From assembly GCA_016926135.1 (NCBI GenBank), contig JAFGPH010000053.1, positions 1 to 11,797 of the forward strand: a stretch of DNA of 11,797 nt, in the 5' to 3' direction. A program made the translations under genes and the position numbers. Each line of letters begins with the position of its first letter. Positions within the stretch are counted from its first letter, which is position 1. This stretch comes from Deltaproteobacteria bacterium (GTDB lineage Bacteria > Desulfobacterota > DSM-4660 > Desulfatiglandales > HGW-15). The notes under the pieces were generated by a model. It saw only the letters and a list, made by a program, of their open reading frames with translations, was not told where the DNA came from and ran no database searches. This document shows, in pieces, positions 1 through 7,425 of the stretch.

Positions 1-1
1 G

Positions 2-1585
2 GAACTCCATCCGCTTCAGAAGACATTTGTCGAGGAAGGTGCGTTGCAATGCGGCTTCTGCGGTCCGGGCATGCTCATGTCGGCCAAAGCCCTGCTGGAC
101 AGGAACGCGAACCCCACGGAAGGCGACGTCCACAACGCATTGGCGGGCAACCTGTGCCGGTGCACAGGCTACACGAAGATCATCAACGCGGTGCTCCATA
201 GCGCACTTGAGACCGGGCCCTCCGACAAAGAGAATCAGCAGGAGCGCGCCGGGAAGGCGTGCACAAGCCGCGGACAGCAAGGGCCCGATTCGATGCCGGC
301 GGACAGGGTCGCCGGAGGAGCGCTCAGGGGAGGGAGCGTAGGGAAGCGGGTTACGCGTGCGGACAGCGTCCCGCAGGTGCTGGGGGCTCTGAACTACGTG
401 GAGGATTTGTCCTTTGCCGGCACCCTCCGTGCAAAGGTGCTGCGGAGCGCGCATGCCCACGCCCGCATCCTGCACGTCGATGTCGAGGAGGCGGCAAGGG
501 TGCCCGGCGTGAAGGCCGTGCTGACGGGCAGGGAGATACCGGTCAATTCCTTCGGTCCCCATGCCCAGGACCAGCCCGTTCTGGCCGGCGACAAGGTCCG
601 CCATCTGGGGGACGCCGTCGCAGCGGTCGCGGCCGTGAGCGAGCAGATCGCCGAAGAGGCCCTTTCCAGGATCAGGGTGGAATATGAGGTCCTGCCGGCC
701 GTATTCGACCCCCTGGACGCTATGCGGGAAGACGCGCCGAAGGTCCATGAACCCCATGGGAACGTCTACAACTCCTGGCGCATTGAGAAGGGTGATGTCG
801 AAAAAGCCCTTTCCAAGGCGCACCTGGTGTTGGAGGAGCGGTACACATCACAGATGGTGGACCACGCCTACCTGGAACCGCATGCCATGGTCGCATCCTG
901 GGATGCGTGGGGCCGTCTCACCGTCTGGAGCAGCCTGGGCCGGATCACCCTTGTCCGCGGCGACTTGGCCAGGACCCTGAACCTGCCCATCAGCCGCATC
1001 CGGGTGGTCTCCACCCAGGCGGGCGGCTGTTTCGGGGGCAAGAATGAGATCACCCTGGAGCCCGTAGCCGCGCTCCTCTCGAAGAAGACGGGTAGACCCG
1101 TCAAGATCGTCTACACGCGCACGGAGGAGTTCACATCGACCACCAAGCGACACCCCTTCGTGATGGACTACGTCAGCGGGGTGGAGAAAAACGGTCGAAT
1201 CACCGCACGCAAGGTCAGGATCGTAGCCGACGGCGGTGCGTACCATTCCTGGACGGAAACGGCCCTGGGCAAAGGGACCATTCTCAGCGCAGGTCCCTAC
1301 CGGATCGACAACCTGCTCATCGAGTCCTGTGCGGTCTACACCAACAAGACGATGGCAGGGGCCTTCCGGGGATTCGGGGCGCCGCAGGTCTGCTTTGCCT
1401 ACGAATCCCACATGGACAGCATTGCCCGAAGACTGGCTATGGACCCCCTGGAAATCCGTCTCCTCAACTCCCTGGAGGAAGGGGCACTCAGCGCAACGGG
1501 GCAGAAGTTGCACAGCGTCGTTCTCCGCGACACACTAAGGGCAGCAGCCAGCCAATTCGGATGGAGGAGGGACGAAAACCGATGA
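2..1585 (+). CDS. Molybdenum hydroxylase, [2Fe-2S] domain fused to N-terminal half of Mo subunit (5' partial)
   Basis: The gene enters from outside the window, reading in frame from base 2; the TTG at 44 is an internal Leu codon, not a start, because the upstream residues (LHPLQKTFVEEGALQ) are normal family sequence. Visible residues 17-54 carry the cysteines of the [2Fe-2S] cluster of the helical domain (CGFC at 17-20, CRC at 52-54). A linker of about 40 residues, with no stop, leads into the a/b hammerhead domain (about 108-220) and the first molybdopterin domain, with QAGGCFGGK (bases about 1016-1042) and GAFRGFGAPQ (about 1358-1387). Fe-S plus Mo domains in one chain without FAD resembles the aldehyde oxidoreductase Mop of Desulfovibrio. 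Such enzymes hydroxylate aldehydes or N-heterocycles with water as oxygen source. The chain stops at 1583-1585, before the second Mo domain, which lies in the next frame; alone it lacks the catalytic Glu. Substrate cannot be told. Family call is secure; intactness is not. Confidence 0.88.
   Translation, partial: ELHPLQKTFVEEGALQCGFCGPGMLMSAKALLDRNANPTEGDVHNALAGNLCRCTGYTKIINAVLHSALETGPSDKENQQERAGKACTSRGQQGPDSMPADRVAGGALRGGSVGKRVTRADSVPQVLGALNYVEDLSFAGTLRAKVLRSAHAHARILHVDVEEAARVPGVKAVLTGREIPVNSFGPHAQDQPVLAGDKVRHLGDAVAAVAAVSEQIAEEALSRIRVEYEVLPAVFDPLDAMREDAPKVHEPHGNVYNSWRIEKGDVEKALSKAHLVLEERYTSQMVDHAYLEPHAMVASWDAWGRLTVWSSLGRITLVRGDLARTLNLPISRIRVVSTQAGGCFGGKNEITLEPVAALLSKKTGRPVKIVYTRTEEFTSTTKRHPFVMDYVSGVEKNGRITARKVRIVADGGAYHSWTETALGKGTILSAGPYRIDNLLIESCAVYTNKTMAGAFRGFGAPQVCFAYESHMDSIARRLAMDPLEIRLLNSLEEGALSATGQKLHSVVLRDTLRAAASQFGWRRDENR
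1563..1585 (+). promoter_or_regulatory. Ribosome site and ATGA stop/start overlap coupling the two Mo-subunit halves
   Basis: GGAGGAGGG at 1563-1571 is a strong Shine-Dalgarno match, 10 bases before ATG 1582. The TGA of the upstream frame occupies 1583-1585, so stop and start share bases. This is the usual geometry of translational coupling. The same bases would encode W-E-E-G-R-K-P-M in an unbroken gene, so the site may be accidental. Confidence 0.6.
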
Positions 1586-2589
1586 AAAAGCGAGGACGCG
1601 GGGTGGCGTGCATGTGGTACCCGGTGGGATTTACGGTGGCGGCGAACCCAGGTGCAGTCATCCTGAAGATGAATGAGGATGGGACCGCGATCCTGATGAA
1701 CGGCACGGTGGAGATCGGACAGGGGTCCAAGACCGCCCTGGCCCAAATCGCAGCCGAGGAGTTGGGCATCCCCCATGACGACATTGTGGTGGTCACGGCG
1801 GACACCGACACCACGCCCATGGACTCCGGCCCGATCGCCAGCCGAACCACCTACGTCACCGGGAACGCGGTCCGCATGGCGGCGGCAAAGGCAAAAGAAA
1901 TGCTCTTCGAAGCGGCCGCATCCATGCTCTCGGTGCGGCAGGACCAGCTTGAGGCGTGCGAGGGGGTGATCCGGGTCAAGGACTTCGAGGAGAAGCAGGT
2001 CACCATCGGGGAGGCTGCCTGGACGAGCCAGGTCAAACTGGGGCGGCCCGTGATCGGGTGCGCCTCCTTCAGCCCGCCGACACTGCCCCTTGACCCGAAG
2101 ACGGGCCAGGGCAAGCCATACGGCACGTATGTGTATGCCACGCAGATGGCCGAAGTGGAGGTGGATACCGACACCGGTCACGTGCAGGTGTTGAGGGTCA
2201 CGGCCGCGCACGATTGCGGGACCCCCATCAACCCCACGCTGGTGGAGGGCCAGATCCAGGGGGGTGTCTCCATGGGCGTAGGGTTCGCCCTGATGGAAGA
2301 GATCCAGTTTTCCGAAGGGGTTCAACAAAACCCCAGCCTGGGGAACTACATGATCCCCACCGCGCAGGATGTGCCCCCAATCGATGTCACGATCGTGGAC
2401 AACTACGACGAGACAGGACCGTTTGGGGCAAAGGGGGTAGGCGAGCCCACCCTGGTTCCAACAGCTCCTGCAATTGCTAACGCCATCTATGATGCTGTGG
2501 GGATCCGTTTGCACGATCTTCCGATAACCCCGGAAAAGGTGTTGGATGCCCTGAAAAAACAATCCGTATCCCGACAGGCGGATGGATGA
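1582..2589 (+). CDS. Molybdenum hydroxylase, C-terminal molybdopterin-binding half (split subunit)
   Basis: This 335-residue chain continues the preceding gene: it corresponds to the second molybdopterin-binding domain of xanthine dehydrogenase/aldehyde oxidoreductase proteins. Residues 41-51 hold GTVEIGQGSKT, the pterin-binding segment with its Gln, and residues about 282-289 hold AKGVGEPT, whose Glu288 (bases 2443-2445) aligns with the active-site base of the family. I chose ATG 1582 because its first bases overlap the upstream stop (ATGA) and GGAGGAGGG sits 10 bases before it; the earlier in-frame ATG at 1561 has no ribosome site. Full-length relatives are one polypeptide across this point. 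Inserting one G near 1564 would restore a continuous FGWEEGRKPMKKRGRG reading, so the break is either a one-base deletion (or sequencing error) or a true two-chain enzyme made by coupled translation. The active site would need both chains. Ends 84 bases before the transporter operon on the same strand. Confidence 0.85.
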   Translation: MKKRGRGVACMWYPVGFTVAANPGAVILKMNEDGTAILMNGTVEIGQGSKTALAQIAAEELGIPHDDIVVVTADTDTTPMDSGPIASRTTYVTGNAVRMAAAKAKEMLFEAAASMLSVRQDQLEACEGVIRVKDFEEKQVTIGEAAWTSQVKLGRPVIGCASFSPPTLPLDPKTGQGKPYGTYVYATQMAEVEVDTDTGHVQVLRVTAAHDCGTPINPTLVEGQIQGGVSMGVGFALMEEIQFSEGVQQNPSLGNYMIPTAQDVPPIDVTIVDNYDETGPFGAKGVGEPTLVPTAPAIANAIYDAVGIRLHDLPITPEKVLDALKKQSVSRQADG

Positions 2590-2673
2590 AAGCTGAAGCG
2601 TCGAGATACACATCGGAACACGGCAAGAGGGTGCAGAGATTATGGCGTGAACTTTTTGATAGGGAGGATCAGA

Positions 2674-3834
2674 ATGAAAAATGTCAACTTGCTTAGGCTA
2701 CTTTTTGTCATCTCCTTCGTCGTGGTCATAGGCCTTACGGGGTCATTTACGGCGTTTGCCGAAGAATCCTTTCGCATCGGGGGAACCATTCCGCTGACCG
2801 GGAAGGTGGCCAGTTTTGGCGCCTACACTCATCATGGCGTAGAAATGGCGTTGGCGGATCTGGAGAAGCAGGGTTGGATCGGCGGGAAGAAAATCGAAGT
2901 CATCTGGGAGGACAACGAGTATGAACCCCGCAAGGCCATTGCCGCATTCAACAAACTGGCCTTGATGGACAAGGTCAACTTCATCGTCATCACGGGGAGC
3001 CCGATCATCAGGGCGCTGGCCACCCTGGCAGAGCAGAACAAAGTCATCCAGTGCTACACCTCAGCCTCCAACGACAAGGTTCGGGGGATGGGGAACTACA
3101 CGTTCAAGATGATGGGCGGCCAGGTGACCGAGAGTCTAGCCATGGCCAAGTATGCGAAGGAAAACCTGAAGGCCGGGAAGGTGGCGCTGATCACGGTGGA
3201 CTCGGAATACGGTGTAGCGGGTGCAGATCTTTTCGAGAAATATTTCAAGAGAATGGGGGGCGCGATCGTCGCCAGGGAGAGCGTGCGGCCGGGCGAGAGG
3301 GAATATAGCTCAGTCCTGACCAAGGTGAACGCGAAGCAGCCCGACGTGATCGCCATCATTCAAACATCCGTAGATGCGGGGTACACCGTGAAGCAGGCTC
3401 GTCGTCTCGGGATCAAGGCAAAACTCCTCGGGGCGACCGCCCTCTATTCCTCCGAGACCCTGAACACCGCCGGTAGCGATTCCGAAGGGCTGGCCGCGGT
3501 GGCGTACGAGTTTGACCCGGTGCTCGGTAATGCTGCGATGAAGAGCTTCGGCGAGAACTACAGCAAACGCTACGGTGGGTTCCCGCCCATCTACGCTGCC
3601 TCGGCTTACGACTCCATCATGCTCTATGCCCAGGCGGCCAAAAAGGGGCTCACCGACACCGCCAAGCTCTTCAAGGCTATGCGCGAGATCAAGGATTATC
3701 AGGGCGTTTCCGGGACCATCTCTTTTGACCAATACAGCGAGGCCGACGCGCAGCACCGGGTGCTGGCCGTTCAGAACGGAGTGTTCAAGGAGGTTCACCG
3801 CTTTGGGAAGTTCACGGAAAAGGAGAAGGAATAG
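2674..3834 (+). CDS. livK: HAAT-family ABC transporter periplasmic substrate-binding protein
   Basis: Binding protein of a branched-chain-amino-acid-type ABC importer; it captures the ligand in the periplasm and delivers it to the LivH/LivM channel. Start ATG 2674 follows AGGGAGGA (2661-2668) at normal spacing and opens with a clear signal peptide: MKN, a long hydrophobic stretch (residues 6-22), then AFA before EESF, suggesting cleavage after residue 29. The alternative GTG at 2647 would add nine residues ahead of the signal peptide. The mature part begins FRIGGTIPLTGKVASFGAYTHHGVEMAL, typical of the Peripla_BP_6 fold, and continues with the two-lobed pattern to a total of 386 residues, normal for the family. 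Members bind branched-chain amino acids, but also amides, urea and aromatic acids, so the ligand is open; the livK name is by operon position only. Confidence 0.92.
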   Translation: MKNVNLLRLLFVISFVVVIGLTGSFTAFAEESFRIGGTIPLTGKVASFGAYTHHGVEMALADLEKQGWIGGKKIEVIWEDNEYEPRKAIAAFNKLALMDKVNFIVITGSPIIRALATLAEQNKVIQCYTSASNDKVRGMGNYTFKMMGGQVTESLAMAKYAKENLKAGKVALITVDSEYGVAGADLFEKYFKRMGGAIVARESVRPGEREYSSVLTKVNAKQPDVIAIIQTSVDAGYTVKQARRLGIKAKLLGATALYSSETLNTAGSDSEGLAAVAYEFDPVLGNAAMKSFGENYSKRYGGFPPIYAASAYDSIMLYAQAAKKGLTDTAKLFKAMREIKDYQGVSGTISFDQYSEADAQHRVLAVQNGVFKEVHRFGKFTEKEKE

Positions 3835-3895
3835 CGTCCTCGAAGGCCCCTCATCTTCTCCCTGGTCCGGCGGGGCTCGCGCTTGGCCTGACCCG

Positions 3896-3934
3896 AGGCA
3901 TCTCCCCTCGCCGGAGTGGAGTGCGCAGATGCCT
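3896..3934 (+). repeat. Inverted repeat AGGCATCT/AGATGCCT in livK-livH gap
   Basis: Perfect 8-base arms at 3896-3903 and 3927-3934, with an inner near-complementary pair CCCCTC/GAGTGG around GCCG. It could fold as a stem in the livK mRNA 3' region. No T-run follows, so it does not look like a standard intrinsic terminator. Confidence 0.45.
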
Positions 3935-3955
3935 TGGGAGGGAGCGGCCGATCAC

Positions 3956-3981
3956 GCCGCAGCGGGAAGGAACGCTGCGGC
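3956..3981 (+). repeat. Strong GC hairpin between livK and livH
   Basis: Perfect 9-base arms GCCGCAGCG (3956-3964) and CGCTGCGGC (3973-3981) around the loop GGAAGGAA. It is followed at 3985-3994 by the palindrome GGGGATCCCC. There is no T-run, so it may act as an RNA-stabilising or partial-termination stem. Such stems are common just after binding-protein genes, where they raise the binding protein's mRNA level above that of the permeases; that role here is inference. The rest of the 254-base gap (3835-4088) shows no gene I can support. Confidence 0.55.
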
Positions 3982-4088
3982 TTCGGGGATCCCCTACCCG
4001 CTGGAAGGGCCGGGTCGACGGCTGCTTTTCGCCCGCCAGGCGTCGGACTAGGGGAAAGACGGCCGGGGCATAGTTAGGAGTACCTTTC

Positions 4089-4955
4089 ATGATCGGTCAG
4101 ATACTGCTGAACGGTGTGGTTGCCGGCGCCATGTACATCCTGGCGGGGCTGAGCTTCGGGATCATCTTCACCACCACCGGCATCTTCCACTTTGCCCATG
4201 GGGCTGTGTTCACCATGGGGGGGTTCTTTTTCTATCAGCTGGCGGTGGTCTGGCAGGTCCCATTTCTCATAGCCCTGACCGGCAGCATCGTGTTTGCCTC
4301 GCTGCTTGGGGTCCTGATCGAGAGGGTCTGCTACAAACCGCTGGAGGACCTCGGGGCTACCCAGGTGCAGATATTTCTGACGGCCGTGGGGGTCACCATT
4401 ATTCTCCAGAACCTTGCCCTCCTTGTGTGGAAGTCGGAGCCCGTGGTGGTGCCCATATCTGGTGGCCTTCTCCAAGGGCGAAGCCTGGGAGGGCTGTGGA
4501 TAACCCTTTATCAGGTAATTTTGCTGGCCTCCGTCCTCTGCATCTGGGGCCTGGTGCACATGGTCATGTTCAAGACCAGGCTGGGCAAGGCCATCCGGGC
4601 CTTCGCTGCAGACCCTGAAACCGCCGAACTCATGGGGCTCGACACCCTTCGGTTGAGGCTCATGGTCTTTCTTCTCGGATCCGCCATCATCTCGTTGGCG
4701 GCGGCCTTGCAGATCATGGATCTGGGGATGGACACGACGACCGGCCTGGGAATAGCCCTGACCGGTGTGATCGCGGCGCTGATCGGGACCGCCTGGGGTC
4801 TGAACGGGATCGCGGTAGCCGGGCTGGCCCTGGGCATCATCGAAAATATCGGGACGGTCATCTTCTCCATGCAATGGAAATATGTCATCCTGTTCGGGGT
4901 CATCATCGTGCTGCTGATCATCAGGCCGAAGGTGCTGTTCAAGCAACCGTCCTGA
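4089..4955 (+). CDS. livH: HAAT ABC transporter inner-membrane permease (LivH type)
   Basis: One of the two channel subunits of the importer, in the cytoplasmic membrane, pairing with LivM. ATG 4089 is preceded by AGGAG (4076-4080). The 288-residue chain is strongly hydrophobic, with about eight membrane spans. It has the family's opening (LNGVVAGAMYILAGLSFGIIFTTTGIFHFAHG...), the conserved Glu-Arg region LIERVCYKPL near residue 80, and the cytoplasmic loop MFKTRLGKAIRAFAADPETAELMGLD that docks the ATPase. Length is normal for the family (about 290). The gene sits 254 bases after livK and just before livM on the same strand. Confidence 0.95.
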   Translation: MIGQILLNGVVAGAMYILAGLSFGIIFTTTGIFHFAHGAVFTMGGFFFYQLAVVWQVPFLIALTGSIVFASLLGVLIERVCYKPLEDLGATQVQIFLTAVGVTIILQNLALLVWKSEPVVVPISGGLLQGRSLGGLWITLYQVILLASVLCIWGLVHMVMFKTRLGKAIRAFAADPETAELMGLDTLRLRLMVFLLGSAIISLAAALQIMDLGMDTTTGLGIALTGVIAALIGTAWGLNGIAVAGLALGIIENIGTVIFSMQWKYVILFGVIIVLLIIRPKVLFKQPS

Positions 4956-4991
4956 CATTTGCCCGTCGGGGCGGCTGCGAGGGGGGGAGAG

Positions 4992-5861
4992 TTGGAATAC
5001 CTTTTCTTTATCCTGATCATCATCAACATCTACATAGTCCTTACCGTTTCCCTGAACCTGATCCTCGGGTACACGGGGATGATCTCGGTGTCTCATGCCG
5101 GGTTCATGGGGGTGGGGGCCTATGTGACCACAATCCTCATGGTCAACTACAACTGGCACTTTCTGTGGACCCTCCCCGCTGCTGCGCTGCTGGCGGCCCT
5201 GCTCGCCGTCTTTTTCGGCATGGCCTCGCTCCGGGTGAAGGGTGACCACTACCTCGCCGTATCGTTCGGGATCCAGTTCATCTTCCTGGCCCTCATGGTC
5301 AACCTGGCCGTCACGAACGGATCCAACGGGTTTGCCGGTATCCCGAAACCCGAGATCTTCGGTTTCCGCTTTCAATCGAACGTGTCTTTTTTCGTCCTCA
5401 GCCTGGTGTTTATGCTGTTGTGTTTCTGGTTCACCAGCCGGCTCGGGAAAGGGCCGTTCGGATTGATCCTGAAGGCGATTCGTGAAGACGACACCGCGAC
5501 GGAGGCCCTGGGCAAGAACGTGAAATTTTACAAGGTGACCGTCTTTACGATCGGTTGTTCCCTTGCCGCCCTGGCCGGCAGTTTTTTCGCCACCGTGATC
5601 TCCTTTATCGACCCGTTCAGCTTCACCCTGGACGAATCGATCTTCATCTGCTGTCTCGTGATCATCGGCGGGAGCGGGAACGTCCGAGGCGCGCTTGTGG
5701 GGGTCCCCATCCTGATTGTGTTCCCGGAACTGCTGCGCTTCCTGCAAATACCCAGCACGGTCGCCGCCCCCCTCCGTCAGATCTTCTATGGCCTGCTGAT
5801 CATCCTTTTCATGCGATTCAGACCCGATGGAATTCTGTCGGAGATCGCGGGGAAGAGGTGA
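4992..5861 (+). CDS. livM: HAAT ABC transporter inner-membrane permease (LivM type)
   Basis: Second channel subunit, partner of LivH. It carries the LivM signature LNLILGYTGMISVSHAGFMGVGAYV early in the chain, the loop RLGKGPFGLILKAIREDDTATEALGKNV that contacts the ATPase, and many hydrophobic spans. No ATG lies near the expected N-terminus. I prefer TTG 4992 (reading MEYLFFILIIINIYIV, 289 residues), which puts the first membrane span at the N-terminus and follows a purine-rich GGGGGGGAGAG, although the spacing is short. TTG 4959, four bases after the livH stop, would add eleven residues (PVGAAARGGE) unlike the family. The N-terminus is somewhat shorter than in many LivM proteins. Its stop TGA overlaps a possible GTG of the next gene. 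Confidence 0.9.
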   Translation: MEYLFFILIIINIYIVLTVSLNLILGYTGMISVSHAGFMGVGAYVTTILMVNYNWHFLWTLPAAALLAALLAVFFGMASLRVKGDHYLAVSFGIQFIFLALMVNLAVTNGSNGFAGIPKPEIFGFRFQSNVSFFVLSLVFMLLCFWFTSRLGKGPFGLILKAIREDDTATEALGKNVKFYKVTVFTIGCSLAALAGSFFATVISFIDPFSFTLDESIFICCLVIIGGSGNVRGALVGVPILIVFPELLRFLQIPSTVAAPLRQIFYGLLIILFMRFRPDGILSEIAGKR

Positions 5862-5875
5862 GTTTGGAGAACGTA

Positions 5876-6625
5876 ATGCCGATTTTCGAAGCCAGGAATC
5901 TTTTCAAATCGTTCGGGGGTTTGAAGGCCATCGACGATCTCTCCTTTTCCATGAAGGGACGGACGATCACGAGCCTCATAGGGCCGAACGGCGCAGGCAA
6001 GACCACCGTCTTCAGCCTCATCACGGGTTTCCTCAAGCCCGACACGGGCAGCATCTTTTTCAAGGGCCGCGAGATCACGGGGGTTGCGCCTTTTCGGATC
6101 GTGCAGTCCGGGATCGCCCGGACATTTCAGGACGTGAGGATTCTCGGCAGGTTGAGCGTGCTCGAGAATATCCTGGTCGGCACTAAAGAGACCCACCGTC
6201 TGACACTCTTGGGATCGCTTCTCTGGCGCAGGGGGTTGAGGAAGAAGATGATGGACAGGGTCCACCGGATCATGGAGCATTTCAAGCTCGACGGGATCGC
6301 CGGGAAGCTGGCCGAAGACGTTTCCTATGCGGAGCAGAAGCTCATTATCCTGGCCCGGGCCTTGGCCACTGACCCCGAACTGCTTCTGCTGGACGAGCCC
6401 GCCTCAGGGCTGGACCAGGTAAGCATCGAGAAGATGATGGGTCTATTGCGGGATCTCGTTGACCAGGGCAAGACCGTTTTTCTCGTGGAACACAATATGG
6501 ATGTGGTGATCAACGTTTCAGACTACGTAGTCGTTCTGGACTTCGGCAGGAAGATCGCCGAGGGCGTTCCGGAAAAGATCCGCAACGACGAAAAAGTGTT
6601 GCAGGCCTATTTGGGAGCCGCATAA
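5876..6625 (+). CDS. livG: HAAT ABC transporter ATPase (LivG type) with altered signature motif
   Basis: Cytoplasmic ATPase that, paired with LivF, powers the importer. Start ATG 5876 has GGAG at 5866-5869; GTG 5858, overlapping the livM stop as GTGA, is a less likely alternative that adds six residues. The 249-residue chain shows Walker A GPNGAGKTT (36-44), Q-loop Gln85, Walker B LLLLDE (169-174) and the switch His206 (LVEHN). The segment after the Q-loop and the C-terminal FGRKIAEGVPEKIRNDEKVLQAYLG are typical of LivG. Oddity: the ABC signature reads VSYAEQK (149-155, bases 6320-6340) where LivG proteins usually have LSYGQQ or LSFGEQ, so the signature Gly is Ala. ATPase function still seems likely because everything else is intact. 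Confidence 0.93.
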   Translation: MPIFEARNLFKSFGGLKAIDDLSFSMKGRTITSLIGPNGAGKTTVFSLITGFLKPDTGSIFFKGREITGVAPFRIVQSGIARTFQDVRILGRLSVLENILVGTKETHRLTLLGSLLWRRGLRKKMMDRVHRIMEHFKLDGIAGKLAEDVSYAEQKLIILARALATDPELLLLDEPASGLDQVSIEKMMGLLRDLVDQGKTVFLVEHNMDVVINVSDYVVVLDFGRKIAEGVPEKIRNDEKVLQAYLGAA

Positions 6626-6629
6626 GCTT

Positions 6630-7340
6630 ATGTTACTGGAACTGAAAGGAATTTCTGCGGGATACGGGAAAAAAACCGTTCTTTCGCAGGTCTCGATCGC
6701 CCTTGGGGAAGGCCGCATCCTGGCGGTGGTCGGCCCGAACGGTGCTGGCAAGACAACTTCCTTGCGGGTGATATCGGGGCAGCTGCTTGCCACCTCTGGA
6801 TCGATATCTTTCGAAGGCAGGGATATCACCAAAAAAACGGCCCATGAGAAAGTCAGGCAGGGGATCGCCCTGGTCCCCCAGGGGGGGAAGGTTTTCAAGC
6901 CGCTCACGACGCTAGAAAATCTGGAGATGGGAGGCTACCTGCTTAAGAGCCGTGAGGAGTTCCAGGAGTCCATCCGTCGTGTGACCGGCCTTTTTCCGAT
7001 CCTGGAGAAGAGGAAGCACCAGATGGCCAGCACCCTCAGCGGCGGAGAGCAGCAGATGTTGGCGATCGGGCGCGGCCTTATGCAGAACCCCAAGCTGCTT
7101 CTGCTGGATGAACCTTCTCTCGGGTTGGCCCCGATCATCCTACGGGACCTCATGGGTGCCATCGCCAGTGTCCGCAGTCAGACGAAAACCAGCATTATCG
7201 TCGTTGAGCAGAACGTCAACGAGGTTCTTAAGGTCGCCGATGAGGTGTACGGCATGAAGCTCGGGAAAATCGTGTTTCACGAGGACCACCCCGAAAAACT
7301 GAAAGGCGGCGACAAGCTCAGAGACGCCTATATGACCTGA
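6630..7340 (+). CDS. livF: HAAT ABC transporter ATPase (LivF type)
   Basis: Second ATPase of the importer, expected to form a heterodimer with LivG under the LivH/LivM channel. ATG 6630 lies four bases after the livG stop, with GGGAG at 6613-6617 as a loosely spaced ribosome site. The 236-residue chain is full length and has all motifs intact: Walker A GPNGAGKTT (35-43), Q-loop Gln84 in VPQGGKVF, signature LSGGEQ (136-141), Walker B LLLLDE (156-161) and the LivF-typical PSLGLAP after it. Because LivF has a perfect signature, it can complete one ATP site even if the changed LivG signature weakens the other. Confidence 0.95.
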   Translation: MLLELKGISAGYGKKTVLSQVSIALGEGRILAVVGPNGAGKTTSLRVISGQLLATSGSISFEGRDITKKTAHEKVRQGIALVPQGGKVFKPLTTLENLEMGGYLLKSREEFQESIRRVTGLFPILEKRKHQMASTLSGGEQQMLAIGRGLMQNPKLLLLDEPSLGLAPIILRDLMGAIASVRSQTKTSIIVVEQNVNEVLKVADEVYGMKLGKIVFHEDHPEKLKGGDKLRDAYMT

Positions 7341-7407
7341 TGAAGGTGTCGCGTCGTTTGATGCCTGGAACCCCACGCACTGAATGGAAGTAGAGAAAAG
7401 ATATTCG

Positions 7408-7425
7408 AAAGGGATGGACGAGATG
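7408..7425 (+). promoter_or_regulatory. Ribosome site deciding the start of the C-N hydrolase
   Basis: AAAGGGA (7408-7414) lies about nine bases before ATG 7423. The in-frame ATGs at 7384 and 7414 have no site at a workable distance. Starting at 7423 gives MRLGLCQMNS, which matches how nitrilase-superfamily proteins usually begin. Confidence 0.55.

Noticed and set aside
1561..1585. Programmed -1 ribosomal frameshift joining the two Mo-subunit frames
   Set aside because: The overlap has no X-XXY-YYZ slippery heptamer and no obvious downstream pseudoknot; coupled reinitiation or a base deletion explains it better.
1399..2613. Long - strand open frame (404 residues) opposite the Mo-subunit halves
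   Set aside because: It has no recognisable family pattern, and the + strand carries strong Mo-hydroxylase motifs throughout.
3575..4051. Frame running from inside livK through the livK-livH gap (158 residues)
   Set aside because: Its first half is out of frame with livK; the part in the gap lacks a ribosome site and reads as a low-complexity Arg/Pro/Ser/Ala chain.
4074..5747. Long - strand open frame (557 residues) antisense to livH and livM
   Set aside because: It is very rich in Asp, Glu, His, Gln and Pro with no recognisable domain, and lies opposite two clear membrane permeases; it is a mirror of their codon pattern in GC-rich DNA.
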